The notes under the pieces are model-generated. The model was not told the DNA's origin. It saw nothing but the letters and a program-made list of their open reading frames with translations, and searched no databases. The position numbers were made by a program, and so were the translations under genes. This document shows positions 1 to 9,700 of a DNA stretch of 64,000 bases, piece after piece (position 1 is the first letter of the stretch; every line of letters begins with the position of its first letter). Source of the DNA: Ustilago trichophora (Eukaryota > Basidiomycota > Ustilaginomycetes > Ustilaginales > Ustilaginaceae); the NCBI GenBank assembly GCA_900323505.1, contig OOIN01000001.1, positions 2,170,001 through 2,234,000 on the forward strand, given 5' to 3'.

Positions 1-1052
1 TCGATGTGGAGGAGGCCTCCACGGTGGTCTGCGATCCAGAGGGAGCGCTCATCGAGTGAAGGGTTGGGCGTGTCGACGTACGCAGCGGGGTGCGTAGAGG
101 GGGAGAGGACATCGAAGATAGAGAGGAGGACATCTTGCTCGCCAGCCCAGATCTCGTCGGATTTGCCGGTGGCCAGGTCGAGCTTGCGCACAGTGGAATC
201 GTACGAGCAGGAAAAGACCGAGTTGTGGTTGACCGGGTCGAATTTGATGCACGTCACTGAGCTGCGACCGTGCACCTGAAGCGTCCAAGCTTTGCCCTCG
301 GGGAATGCGTCTTGGTCGTCGTTCTGGTCCTCTCCGTCGTCATTGACTTCCTTTTTGACGAGACTACTGCTGCTAGAGTTGCCGGAGGTGGGAGAGGCAT
401 CCCACACACCGATGGATCCTTCTTTATCGCCTACAAAGACGAGATCTTTGTCTGTGGTCGGGTGATATGCCATTGAATAGACACGCTTGGGTGTGACCTT
501 TGCGGCAGATTTAAGCGTCATCTTGTTGAGAATATCTTCCAGCTCTCTTCTCTCTGTGGATGGATTTTTCGAGTCTTCGGTTTTAGCAGATCTACGCTTC
601 TTTTCCTCCTTGATGTCGACGAGCTCAGCGGCAGAAGTAGCGTTAGATGCGAGGCCGTTTAGTGTTGCTTCCAGGGCCAGAATGGCTTCTTGCTCCAATT
701 CGCCCCCGGTCATGCCAGAGAGATCGAATTGCTGATGTCTGGCGCGCTTGGCCGCTTCTGCCACCTTGCGCGCCTCTTCTGCTTCTTGTTGGTACTTGCG
801 CTTGAGTGTTTCTGAGTCTGCTTCGTGCCCAGCGAGACGTGCACTCGATCGAGTCGGCATGATGCGTGTTGATGTGGTATCAGCTTTCTTCTTTGGTGTG
901 GGTGGTTTCTTTTGCTTTGTAGGGGTGGCTCGTTTTGGAGAGGGTCCGCCAATGGCAGAAGACCCTCCCATGACACCTAACTCCTTCATGAGGCGCTCAT
1001 TTTCCTTGATGTTTTTGAGGCGTTCCTGCTCGTAGTCGTTGTTCTCGTTCAT
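1..1052 (-). CDS. CMR1: CMR1-type WD40 DNA-damage-binding protein (3' end outside window)
   Basis: On the minus strand an ATG at 1052 opens a frame that stays free of stops to the window edge (about 350 codons), so only the N-terminal part is present. The start reads MNENNDYEQERLKNIKENER, which matches the conserved opening of the Cmr1/WDR76 family (a YE.ER..NI.xN..L..ELG pattern). A basic, Ser/Thr-rich linker and a coiled-coil-like stretch (residues about 80-180) follow. WD40 blades begin near residue 195 (SMAYHPTTDKDLVFVGDKEG, then GRSSVTCIKFDPVN and CSYDSTVRKLDL). Cmr1 proteins bind DNA, are recruited to damage sites and associate with chromatin and chaperonin factors; that role is from family knowledge. 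It is divergently arranged with the ABC1-family kinase gene. The C-terminal blades cannot be judged here. Confidence 0.88.
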   Translation of the reverse strand, partial: MNENNDYEQERLKNIKENERLMKELGVMGGSSAIGGPSPKRATPTKQKKPPTPKKKADTTSTRIMPTRSSARLAGHEADSETLKRKYQQEAEEARKVAEAAKRARHQQFDLSGMTGGELEQEAILALEATLNGLASNATSAAELVDIKEEKKRRSAKTEDSKNPSTERRELEDILNKMTLKSAAKVTPKRVYSMAYHPTTDKDLVFVGDKEGSIGVWDASPTSGNSSSSSLVKKEVNDDGEDQNDDQDAFPEGKAWTLQVHGRSSVTCIKFDPVNHNSVFSCSYDSTVRKLDLATGKSDEIWAGEQDVLLSIFDVLSPSTHPAAYVDTPNPSLDERSLWIADHRGGLLHI

Positions 1053-1641
1053 AGTTGCAGCTTTTCTTGAGTCGACTGGTGGGGGTGTCTCTGTGGCGGC
1101 TGGGAGGGAAGTGTGGGAAAGGACAGGGTCAAGATTCCAACATCTGAATCTTTCGTAAGACACACAAAAAAGTACAGTATGTGGGACGCGTTTCTTCGTG
1201 CAGTTGTGCTGCTGTTGTGCTGCGTGTCGAGTTGGAAGAAGCGCGTTGAGTGAAATTGTAACAGAATGAAAAGGCTCGAGCGTCGGAAAAGTGGAGGAGG
1301 AATACAGTATCCGATAAAAACAAAAATGGCTGAATGCATCGCTACGTAGTGCGTGCCATTCCGATTCAGGCGTCTCTTTCACACAGCACAGCTTCCGATG
1401 CGATACGATTGAGGCAGCGGTGTCACCTTCGGTGTCCTTACTTTGCTATCAACGTTGAAACATTCAAGCATCCAACCCCCACGACCAGCATCTTTTCCCT
1501 CCATCATCCCATCACGCTCATCCCTCTCATTTGCGAAACACACAATTACACAAACGGCTCGCATCCATCCAGCCTATAAGCTGCCGCCAGGCATGTTGGT
1601 CTAAACATACCCCAGCATCCAGCACCACTAGCTTCACAATC
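1053..1641. promoter_or_regulatory. Divergent promoter region between CMR1 and the ABC1-type kinase
   Basis: This 589-bp gap separates two divergent start codons. I see no conserved ORF in it. It contains two TACAGTA heptamers (1173-1179 and 1303-1309) and CT-rich stretches near the plus-strand gene, which suit transcription start regions in fungi. An open frame extends upstream of the kinase ATG to 1531, but begins with a non-ATG codon and has no family similarity, so I left it out. Confidence 0.5.
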
Positions 1642-4002
1642 ATGCTACCTATCTTGCCTAACAGGATGGCCTCGGCGCCAGTAGGCCGCTTCGCCAATCA
1701 TGTCGTAACTCGATCGAGCGGCTTCAGTCTGTCTCAACACGCTTTCCACAGGCCCGTGCATCGCCTTCTCTCGTCCTCTAGTCTGCCTAAGACTAGATGC
1801 AAAACTCTCGCTTCAAATGCTTTGCCTCAATCACCATTCGCACCTCGTCAGATAGCACAAACGACCAAACAGCACGTACGTTTCTACAGCTTGTCTTCGG
1901 CTTCCACTACAGCACGAAAGGCAAACTCGAATTCGAGAGCAGGTCGCATCGCTTCGATAGCAATTGCTGGTCTCGGTACCGCCCTCGTCGTCGATTGGTA
2001 CCTGGCACAGGGTCCCTTGCAGTCCGAATCCGAAGCAACACCAGACTCCAACCAAGAGCAAAACTTGCAACACAAAGGTTTCGCTCCTCCCGTACCCGAA
2101 GATGATCAAGATCTTGACCGCCGCAACATCGTCGTTCGAGGCTTCATCAAGGTGGGCAACGTCATTCATGCTCTCATCATCGAGCCTTTCGGCACCGCTC
2201 GGCGCTTCCTCTACCTCTTCATCCTCTTCATGCCCGTAATCCTTACAACGCCCATGCTGCTCGTCGGCAGCAGGAGGGAGAAGGGCCGCATGCGAGGCCG
2301 CAAAGTGCGCAAGGACGAGGAAGGGGACCGCTGGGGTGCCATCTGGTGGTACTCGTTCCTCGTCAAGCAGATGGAACGTGCCGGTCCGACTTTCATCAAG
2401 CTGGCTCAGTGGGCGGGAAGTCGTCAGGATCTCTTCCCCGATGAGCTCTGCCAGCGTCTCGGTCGTCTACACTCGAACGGAAAGCCACACTCTTTCCGAT
2501 ACACCAAGCGCGTCATCGAACGCATCTTCCAGCGACCTTTTGATGAGATTTTCGAAGAATTCGGTCATGAGCCTATGGGCATCGGTGCCGTCGCCCAGGT
2601 CTACAAAGCCACGCTCAAGCACGATCTGCTGCCGCCAGGATATCGACGTGCAAAGAAGGAAGCTACTACGGGAGAGGCATCCAAAAAGATCTCCAAGACG
2701 CTAGCGCTCTCCTACGAGGAGGACGTTGCCCCTCCCCAGATTCCGACCAACAGTGTTGCTATCAAGATCCTCCACCCTCGCGTCGAAAAGACCATTGGCA
2801 GAGACATCAAGATCATGCGCTTTTTCGCCCGTGTCATCAACGCTATCCCCGGCGCCGAATGGCTTTCCTTCCCCGAAGAAGTCGACGTCTTTGCCGAAAT
2901 GATGTTCTCTCAGCTCGACCTGCGCAACGAGGCTAACAACCTCTCCCGCTTCGAGGAGAACTTTGCTCGCCGCAGATCTGCCATCTCCTTCCCCCGCCCC
3001 CTCACCGAGTTCAGCACAAAGCAGGTCCTTATCGAAGAGTTTGAAGACGCTCTCCCGCTCAAGCACTTTTTGCAGCTCGGCGGTGCCAAGTTTGACCATC
3101 GTATCGCCAACCTTGGTCTCGACGCTTTCCTCAACATGTTGCTCATCGACAACTTTACCCATGCGGATCTGCATCCAGGTAACATCATGATCAAGTTCTA
3201 CAAACCTTCTACCGAGTCGTTGCTTTCGGACCTGTTCGCGAGGATCCTGAGCAAGTTCGATAGCGACTACGCACCCGGTCATCGCAAAGCTCCTGCGACA
3301 CCAGATGACCAGGTGGACGAGAGCATCGTGCAGCGCCTGCGTCCGCTCAAACACGATCAGGATGCGTGGCTGGACGAACTGGATCGACTCGACGCACAGG
3401 GCTACCAGCCAGAGATCGTTCTGCTCGATGCAGGTCTTACCGTCGAACTCACGCCGCTCAACCGACGCAACTTTTTGGACCTCTTCTCGGCGGTGGCACA
3501 ATTCGACGGCGCCCTTGCGGGTCATCTGATGGTTGAACGCTGTCGAACACCCGACCTGGTCGTGGACGAAGACGTATTCGCCATGAAGATGCAAGACCTC
3601 GTCCTGAGCGTCAAGTCCAAAACCTTTTCCTTGGCAAAGATCAAGATCTCCGATGTCCTCAACAAGGTCCTCATGGCGGTTCGAGACCATCATGTCAAGA
3701 TGGAGGCAGATTTCGTCAATACCGTCATTTCAATCCTGCTCCTCGAAGGAATTGGGCGACAGCTGGATCCGGATATGGATCTCTTCAAGAGCGCACTACC
3801 CATCCTGAGGCATTTGGGCAGAGAGTTGCAGCATCAGGAGGGTGGAGGTATGCACGTGCCCAAGAAGGAAGAGATTAAGAGAATGTTGCCAATGTTGAAG
3901 GTATGGTTGTATATGGAGGCGCGCGGGATTCTGAGTGCTTTCACCGATGCCAAAGTGAGCACGGTGGATGCTTTTATGCGCTACGGATGGCATTCGGAGT
4001 AA
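1642..4002 (+). CDS. CQD1: Mitochondrial ABC1/UbiB-family atypical kinase, CQD1/ADCK2-like
   Basis: The 786-aa protein is predicted from the ATG at 1642; the open frame upstream lacks another ATG. The N-terminus is rich in Arg/Ser and lacks acidic residues, like a mitochondrial presequence, and a hydrophobic segment (RFLYLFILFMPVILTTPMLL) lies near residue 200. The UbiB hallmarks appear in order: a KxGQ-type motif at about 248-262 (here KLAQ in PTFIKLAQWAGSRQDLF), a glycine/alanine nucleotide loop (MGIGAVAQVYKA, about 311-322), VAIK lysine (about 374), HADLHPGN catalytic loop (about 507) and LLDAG in place of DFG (about 594). The GIGAVAQVYKA and DAG forms point to the ADCK2/Cqd1 branch rather than Coq8. 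Yeast Cqd1 is an inner-membrane protein influencing coenzyme Q distribution and lipid homeostasis. Assignment to the branch is from remembered motifs, not an alignment. Confidence 0.82.
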   Translation: MLPILPNRMASAPVGRFANHVVTRSSGFSLSQHAFHRPVHRLLSSSSLPKTRCKTLASNALPQSPFAPRQIAQTTKQHVRFYSLSSASTTARKANSNSRAGRIASIAIAGLGTALVVDWYLAQGPLQSESEATPDSNQEQNLQHKGFAPPVPEDDQDLDRRNIVVRGFIKVGNVIHALIIEPFGTARRFLYLFILFMPVILTTPMLLVGSRREKGRMRGRKVRKDEEGDRWGAIWWYSFLVKQMERAGPTFIKLAQWAGSRQDLFPDELCQRLGRLHSNGKPHSFRYTKRVIERIFQRPFDEIFEEFGHEPMGIGAVAQVYKATLKHDLLPPGYRRAKKEATTGEASKKISKTLALSYEEDVAPPQIPTNSVAIKILHPRVEKTIGRDIKIMRFFARVINAIPGAEWLSFPEEVDVFAEMMFSQLDLRNEANNLSRFEENFARRRSAISFPRPLTEFSTKQVLIEEFEDALPLKHFLQLGGAKFDHRIANLGLDAFLNMLLIDNFTHADLHPGNIMIKFYKPSTESLLSDLFARILSKFDSDYAPGHRKAPATPDDQVDESIVQRLRPLKHDQDAWLDELDRLDAQGYQPEIVLLDAGLTVELTPLNRRNFLDLFSAVAQFDGALAGHLMVERCRTPDLVVDEDVFAMKMQDLVLSVKSKTFSLAKIKISDVLNKVLMAVRDHHVKMEADFVNTVISILLLEGIGRQLDPDMDLFKSALPILRHLGRELQHQEGGGMHVPKKEEIKRMLPMLKVWLYMEARGILSAFTDAKVSTVDAFMRYGWHSE

Positions 4003-4122
4003 AAGGTACCCCTAACTTCCTTAGAGCGAGTTAGTTACTGGATTTGCACATTGGGAAAAGAATCACACCTTTCACCCCAAACATCATCGTCTGTGTTTCT
4101 GAACTTGTATTGCAGCGTTAAA

Positions 4123-5877
4123 TCACTTTGAAGAATCCCTTGCAGCCCAACCACTCGCCATCGCTTGCTCTACCGCATCCTTGACTTTCTGCTTCAACCC
4201 TTCCTCACCATCTTCCGTCTCCAGCCTCGTCCTACCGACAAAACACCAGTTTTTAGTGCTAGGAATGCGCAAAGGTTCCAACTCTACTTGCCATCCGAAC
4301 CGTTTATGCAGCTCTCCGACGTATGCCAGATACTGTTCGTTTCTCGACACCTCGCCTCCACCTTTGAGCAGTAGAGGGAAAGCTCGCGTACCGTCAAGCG
4401 AGAAGTAACAGCAGGGCAAGTTGATGAATCCTACAGCGGAGTAATGGGTTGCCAGGACGGGAAGCCAAGGGGTTAGTTCGTCTGCGTGATTGCCGAGGAG
4501 CCAAGCACCAGTCCAGATCCTGCTTAAAGAAGAAGACAGCGGTTGGAGAAGGGTGGATGGGTCAAAAGACCATTCTGATAGTTTGGCACCGTGCGAAGTG
4601 TAGCTAGCCCAACTCTTGCGAGACCGCAAATCCAAACCTACCCCACAAAAACCTTCCCGACTCAAGATATAGGTCAACAAGCCATTCCCACATCCAACAT
4701 CGACAAACTTTACGTTTTTCTTCCACTCCTCATCCTTCCCCTGTACCTTATCTTTCCCCGTGTAAGTTAGGATCCACAGAGAGATGAGAAACGCAGCTAT
4801 CCCCATCTCCTCAAAGACGTGTTTGGTCGGATCTGTAGCTTCGGCCCATCCACTGATCAGTTCTCCGGCGTATTTTCGCTTCAACTCGAGATACAGATCC
4901 TGATACAGCTCGCGAGGGACAACGGTATCGTGGTGTACACGCTTCTGGTAGCTGTGCAGGTGGCCCCAAGTATGCATGTGGAGTGTGGTGATGAGCGAAA
5001 GGGCGACTCGGGAGAGTCTGTGCGTTGGTGGGTAGGCCCCATCGTGTGCTTCTGCTTCGGTCCTGGATTGATTCGAGGGGGTTGGGGGGAAGGGAATGAG
5101 CGATATTCCCGAGGAGCCATATATTGTGTCTGTCTCGGAAGAAGCGGAGGGTGATGAGGGGCGAAAGTGAAACGCCAAAGCGCGAACTTTGGGGTGGTAG
5201 AAAGGGATGCTGGTTTCCCTTTGCGGAGGCTGACCCATCACCCCTACTTCCTCTTGTTCCATCTTTGGATGTGAAGCGGCCCCAATCAACGGTGTATAGA
5301 TTACAACTGCCTCAGCCACATCCTCCTCCTCCACTTCTCCATGCCCATCCCCTCCATTTCGGTAATAATAGTAGAGCGAGCAATCCTGCTCCATGCGCCA
5401 GTCGAGGTTCGGCCTTCGTGGCAGAAGCGCTCTTCTGATCGTCCACTGTTTCCTCCACCCTTGCTGTTCTGCATGTGAGGGCTCGGATTCGGAGAGAATG
5501 TCGGCACGCAAAATGTTGCTCGAATTGTGTTCGGGATGCCGGATGAGACTCTGCATTACTGTGAGCCAGCTTGCCATTGGAGCGTAGGCTGGGGCTGAGA
5601 TTACGGAAGTCCACCCGCTTTCCTCCGTCCTTGTTTCTCCTGTGGAGTTGGAGAGACCAGAGAGTGCGAAAGGGAGTTGTGTCGCATCGTCATCGTTGGC
5701 CGAGGAGCAAGAAGGTGTGACGGGCGATTCGGCGGAAGGATAGGCCGGGTTGAGCTTGGGTCTTGGGGGCAACTGCTGGTGTTGAACCGTTGTACGTTTC
5801 GGAACGCCATTCTTGCTGCTGCCATTGGATTGGGCGCTGGTGCTACTGCTGCACTCAGCATCGGTGCTGCTCGACAT
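4123..5877 (-). CDS. TRM44: tRNA (uracil-2'-O-)-methyltransferase Trm44
   Basis: The minus-strand ORF encodes about 584 aa from the ATG at 5877 (MSSSTDAEC). An in-frame ATG at 5985 would add 36 residues; the frame opens even further upstream but without an ATG and into TOM5 exon 1. The diagnostic segment is the AdoMet-binding motif I near residue 388 (FVDVGCGNGLLTYILSREGF) followed by GVGLDLRSRKSW, the pattern of the Trm44/METTL19 family. The family methylates the ribose 2'-OH of U44 in tRNA-Ser in the cytoplasm. It ends with a Lys-rich C-terminal helix. It converges on the kinase gene (120-bp gap) and diverges from TOM5. Confidence 0.9.
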   Translation of the reverse strand: MSSSTDAECSSSTSAQSNGSSKNGVPKRTTVQHQQLPPRPKLNPAYPSAESPVTPSCSSANDDDATQLPFALSGLSNSTGETRTEESGWTSVISAPAYAPMASWLTVMQSLIRHPEHNSSNILRADILSESEPSHAEQQGWRKQWTIRRALLPRRPNLDWRMEQDCSLYYYYRNGGDGHGEVEEEDVAEAVVIYTPLIGAASHPKMEQEEVGVMGQPPQRETSIPFYHPKVRALAFHFRPSSPSASSETDTIYGSSGISLIPFPPTPSNQSRTEAEAHDGAYPPTHRLSRVALSLITTLHMHTWGHLHSYQKRVHHDTVVPRELYQDLYLELKRKYAGELISGWAEATDPTKHVFEEMGIAAFLISLWILTYTGKDKVQGKDEEWKKNVKFVDVGCGNGLLTYILSREGFCGVGLDLRSRKSWASYTSHGAKLSEWSFDPSTLLQPLSSSLSRIWTGAWLLGNHADELTPWLPVLATHYSAVGFINLPCCYFSLDGTRAFPLLLKGGGEVSRNEQYLAYVGELHKRFGWQVELEPLRIPSTKNWCFVGRTRLETEDGEEGLKQKVKDAVEQAMASGWAARDSSK

Positions 5878-6099
5878 CCTCGCAACCAATATAGGAATGG
5901 TGGTGGCAGTCGTGGAAGAAGTGTCAAATCTCGGCGAATTCTTTGGACCCTGAAAGCAATCCCAAAAAAATCGGGGATCTCTCATCAATCGGGCAGCCAA
6001 AAAATCTGCACTCCACTTTCTTCCCGACCACCTCACACCATCGCATCTCACTCCTTGTTTCTTCTCACCACCACATCTCTTTACATACTTCCAGACACG

Positions 6100-6420
6100 A
6101 TGTTCGGAGGAGCCCCCCGTCAACCTAGCGCCGCTGAGGCCGCTGCTGCCCGTCTTCAGGCTAGAAACACTCTCAAGCAGTTTGTTGTTTACGCTGCTGG
6201 TCTTTGGTCTGGTAAGTTACAAGCCGACTCAATTCATCCCCCGAACTCCCTCATTCTGCTTCTCCAGGTTTCTGGAGTGTATGGCGATGCCGGGCAGGCA
6301 TGGATAGATAGATGGACAGTAACGCTGACAGGACATGTTTTTTGTCTGATTTTTCCTGGGATGATAGCCCCCGTTGCTCTTTACTACCTTAACGAGTTGC
6401 TTGGTCGACACATCGCCTAA
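6100..6420 (+). CDS. TOM5: Mitochondrial import receptor subunit Tom5 (one intron)
   Basis: The predicted product is 54 aa, joined from exons 6100-6211 and 6368-6420. The intron (6212-6367) starts GTAAGT, ends TAG and has a CTGAC branch-like site near 6335. The protein starts MFGGAPRQPSAAEAAAAR and continues with NTLKQFVVYAAGLWSAPVAL. This closely fits the Tom5 layout: MFG start, a short acidic/Ala-rich cytosolic segment, an LKQ turn and one C-terminal transmembrane helix (about residues 27-46). Yeast Tom5 is about 50 aa. Tom5 is a tail-anchored small subunit of the TOM complex at the outer mitochondrial membrane. Without splicing, the frame would read on through the intron; the spliced version is the only one that resembles the family. 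Confidence 0.87.
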   Translation: MFGGAPRQPSAAEAAAARLQARNTLKQFVVYAAGLWSGKLQADSIHPPNSLILLLQVSGVYGDAGQAWIDRWTVTLTGHVFCLIFPGMIAPVALYYLNELLGRHIA

Positions 6421-6784
6421 GCTTGCTTTACGACTAAAGTCAAGCATCTAGTGCATCACACAGAACATTCCTCCGTAACTTGCTCGGTTCAAGACCTGCA
6501 ACATGTACCACCATCACCTTCACCGTCCACTACCAAAATGACAACATTCGATCATTCTAACGAGGAGGCGGGGACGTGCTGCAGTGCCATGTTGCTGTAT
6601 GACTGCATCGTGGCATTGTGACCCACCCAGCTTGCTCAGAGCCTCAGTCTCGGTACTTTAGACAGGCCACAAAATGGCATTGTGTCAATCTTAAGGGAAG
6701 CTATGTGTGAAACTATACGGATATCGTGTCATTCAAAATGAAAACTAAACTGGAAACTTGCACTGTATACATGTGTTGATTGTT
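6421..6784. other. Convergent intergenic region TOM5/RRP5
   Basis: These 364 bases are the 3' flanks of TOM5 and RRP5, which converge here. I see no ORF, RNA gene or repeat worth calling. Confidence 0.6.
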
Positions 6785-9700
6785 TTACTCCCCATCCTCA
6801 TCTTCCTCCTCCGCCTCGGCGTTCTTCCTGTTGATCTCGTCAACAAAGTCCTTTGCCTTCTTGAGCACCTTCTGCTGGCTCTTTGCGTCACCGTTCTTCT
6901 TCTCGTACTCGAGCCACTTCTTGAGCAGACTCTTGCCCTTCTTTGCGGTCAGCTTGAGCGTCAGAGTCCTCTCGAAGAGGTTCCTCACCTGAGCCTGGTT
7001 ATCGTCCAACCTCGACTCCTGGTCAATGTACTGCCACCACAGATCGAGACGCTTCGGGTAGCTATCCACCAACCCTTCAAAGATGGTTCGACCGCGCTCG
7101 GCATCTCCGAGCTTGAACTCGTTGATAGCAAAAGCGGTGATGGTCTTGGTGTGTTCCCTCTTCTCCAAAGCCTGCATTGCACGGGGCAACAACGCACGTG
7201 CGGCATCAGCCTGGTTGGTGCGCAGATAGTACCTCGCGTACTCGATCCAGAACTCGGGAGCCGTCGAATACTTGCTCTTGGCCTTGACAAACATCTCTTC
7301 AGCCTGTTCGTGCTTCTCGCTAGCCTCGAGGATGTTGATCATCTTGAGGTACATGGTGAATCCATCATTGGCCTGCACGGCTTCCTTGAAGGTGGACTCG
7401 AGCGTATCATCGGATCCGTAGGTGTTTTCGAGGTTGAGCAGGGCGATCCAAACGTTCATGCGTTCTTGCTCCTCGCGATAGTTGATCACCTTGAGAGCGC
7501 GACGGGCGATGGTACGCGCCTGGTCAACGTCCGAGAGTTGCAGGGCGAAGGACATGAATTGGATCCAGAGGAAGGAGGAGTTGGGTGAGCCGAGGAGGAG
7601 ACGCTCGAAGTCGGTGGAGGATTCGGGGGCTTTCGAGGCAAGGTCGGCGGTCAGGTCCTCTTCGAGGGCGGCGCGCGACTTGGCTTTGCTCTTGGCTTTT
7701 TGCTTCTTGAGTTGGGCTTTGGTGGTCTCGGAGTCAGAATCCGAGTCAGAGTCGGAGGATGAAAGATCGTTGGAAGACTCCCCATCGTCGTTCCCGCCTG
7801 CGGACCAGGAAAAACCGCCAGAGAGGGCGAGAGAAGGCAGACTCGACTTCTTCGACTTGGAAGCAGTTGCTTCAGCCTCATCGTCGCTGTCCTCGTCCAT
7901 CTCGACAAAGTCTCCCCCGTCCTCATCATCGCTCTCGTCATCCTCATCCTCGTCCTCGTCGGCATCGGCGTCCTCCATCTCCTGATCCTCTGCCTCCTCT
8001 TCGTCTTCGTCCTCCTCCTCCTCGTCACTGCTATCCTCAAAGTCAGCAGCGTCAAAGTAACTAGGCTTCAACCCGAAGCTGATCTTCTTCTTCTCCTCGT
8101 TGATTCGCAGAACAATTGCGCGCACCTTGTCTCCCACCCTGAACGCCTTGAGCGCCTCATCCGCCTTTCCATCACTGAGCTCGTTCATGTGAGCCAATCC
8201 GCTCACATGCGTGCCCTCGATCTGGACAAAGACACCAAAGTCGATAATGTTCTTGATGAAACCCTTGACCTTGTCACCCGCATTGAAGTCCGTCAGCCTC
8301 TTGGGCCTCTTCTTCTCCTCTGCCTGTGCGCGTTCCTCGGCACGCTCGGCGCGAGGCTTGATAGAACCAGGAGTGGACTTGAGCGACATCTCGATCTCGT
8401 TGTTGTTCACGTTGGTGTCCATGATGGTACCAGACACGACCTGACCGACGGTGAAGCGGGTCTTCCAGTCACGAACGAACTCGTCAAAGAGCTCGCGAAC
8501 TTGGACACGGGCATCGAGCTTGCGTCCGATGGTGATGAACAATCCGACGTTGGTAATCGCCTTGACAAAGCCGCGTACCTTTTGGCCCTTGGCGAGGTCG
8601 CTAATCGAGCTAATCTCGGGGTCGACCACAGAGATCGACGATGAAGGGGAGACGAGAGAGGGGCGGGTGGAAATGGTAGCGCTCTTGCCGTTGCGCGAGA
8701 GCGAGAGAATGTAGCACTGCACGGTCTGGCCGGGAGCAGGCAAGGTAGGGTTGGTAGAGAAGTCGTCGGCAAGATCGGTGATGTGGAGCTTGGCGCGGAT
8801 GGCAGTGCCGAGAGCGACCATGCAGTCGAGGAACTTGTCGTTCTTCTGGATGACACGGCCTTGGACTACGCCACCTTGCTTAACCTGGCCGAGAGAAGCG
8901 CCGTTGGCACTATCTTCGCTCTTGTTGGCACGAACCTTGTCGGCAACAATCACGAGACCCTTGGCAGGGTTCTTGACGGAAACGACGAGGTCCTCAATCT
9001 CCTGGTCCTCCTCCAAGCTCTCGAGCAGCTCCTCAGAGCTGGTTCCACGCATCGCAGCGAGCACCGAGAGCGACAAGAGTGCACGAACTCCCGAAGGCAC
9101 AAGCGATAGCACCACGACTTCCTTGTGCACCGCCGCAACCTTACCAGTCACCTTTTCGCCGACCTCGACGGCGTCGACGTTCAGCTTGGCGAGGTATTCA
9201 GGTGATGCCTGCTTGATGCTACCTACGAGCTTCTGGTTCTCGTAGTCGACCTCGGTGATCCTCATCTTGACAACCTTGCCCTCGGTGAAGCCGCTCTTGA
9301 CATCGTTGAAATCGTCCTCGCTCACCTCTCTACCAGGAATGAGCGCCTTGAGCCCACCAAACAGGCTGACGATGAGCGAATTGGTCTGAACGCGGAAGAT
9401 GGTGGCGTTGGTCACGACACCCACACGGGCGTCCTGGATCGAGGACACGATGGGCAGATCCGACTTGACGAGCGACTTTTTGAGGGTCAGCACGATACGG
9501 TTGCGGCTCGGATCGACGTCCATGACTCGGGCTTTGACCTGAAGACCGGGCTTGAAGCGCTTCTCGGGTTGGGTGAGCTTGACGTCGGCAAAGTGGTTGG
9601 CAAAGACAATGCCATCGACGTTGCCGTGAAGTTGCAGGAAGATGGCGTTGGGAAGGCCGAGCTTGATGATGCTGGCATTGACGACCTCGCCGACTTCGAC

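Noticed and set aside
1531..1641. N-terminal extension of the ABC1-type kinase
   Set aside because: The extended frame begins with a non-ATG codon and adds no conserved sequence.
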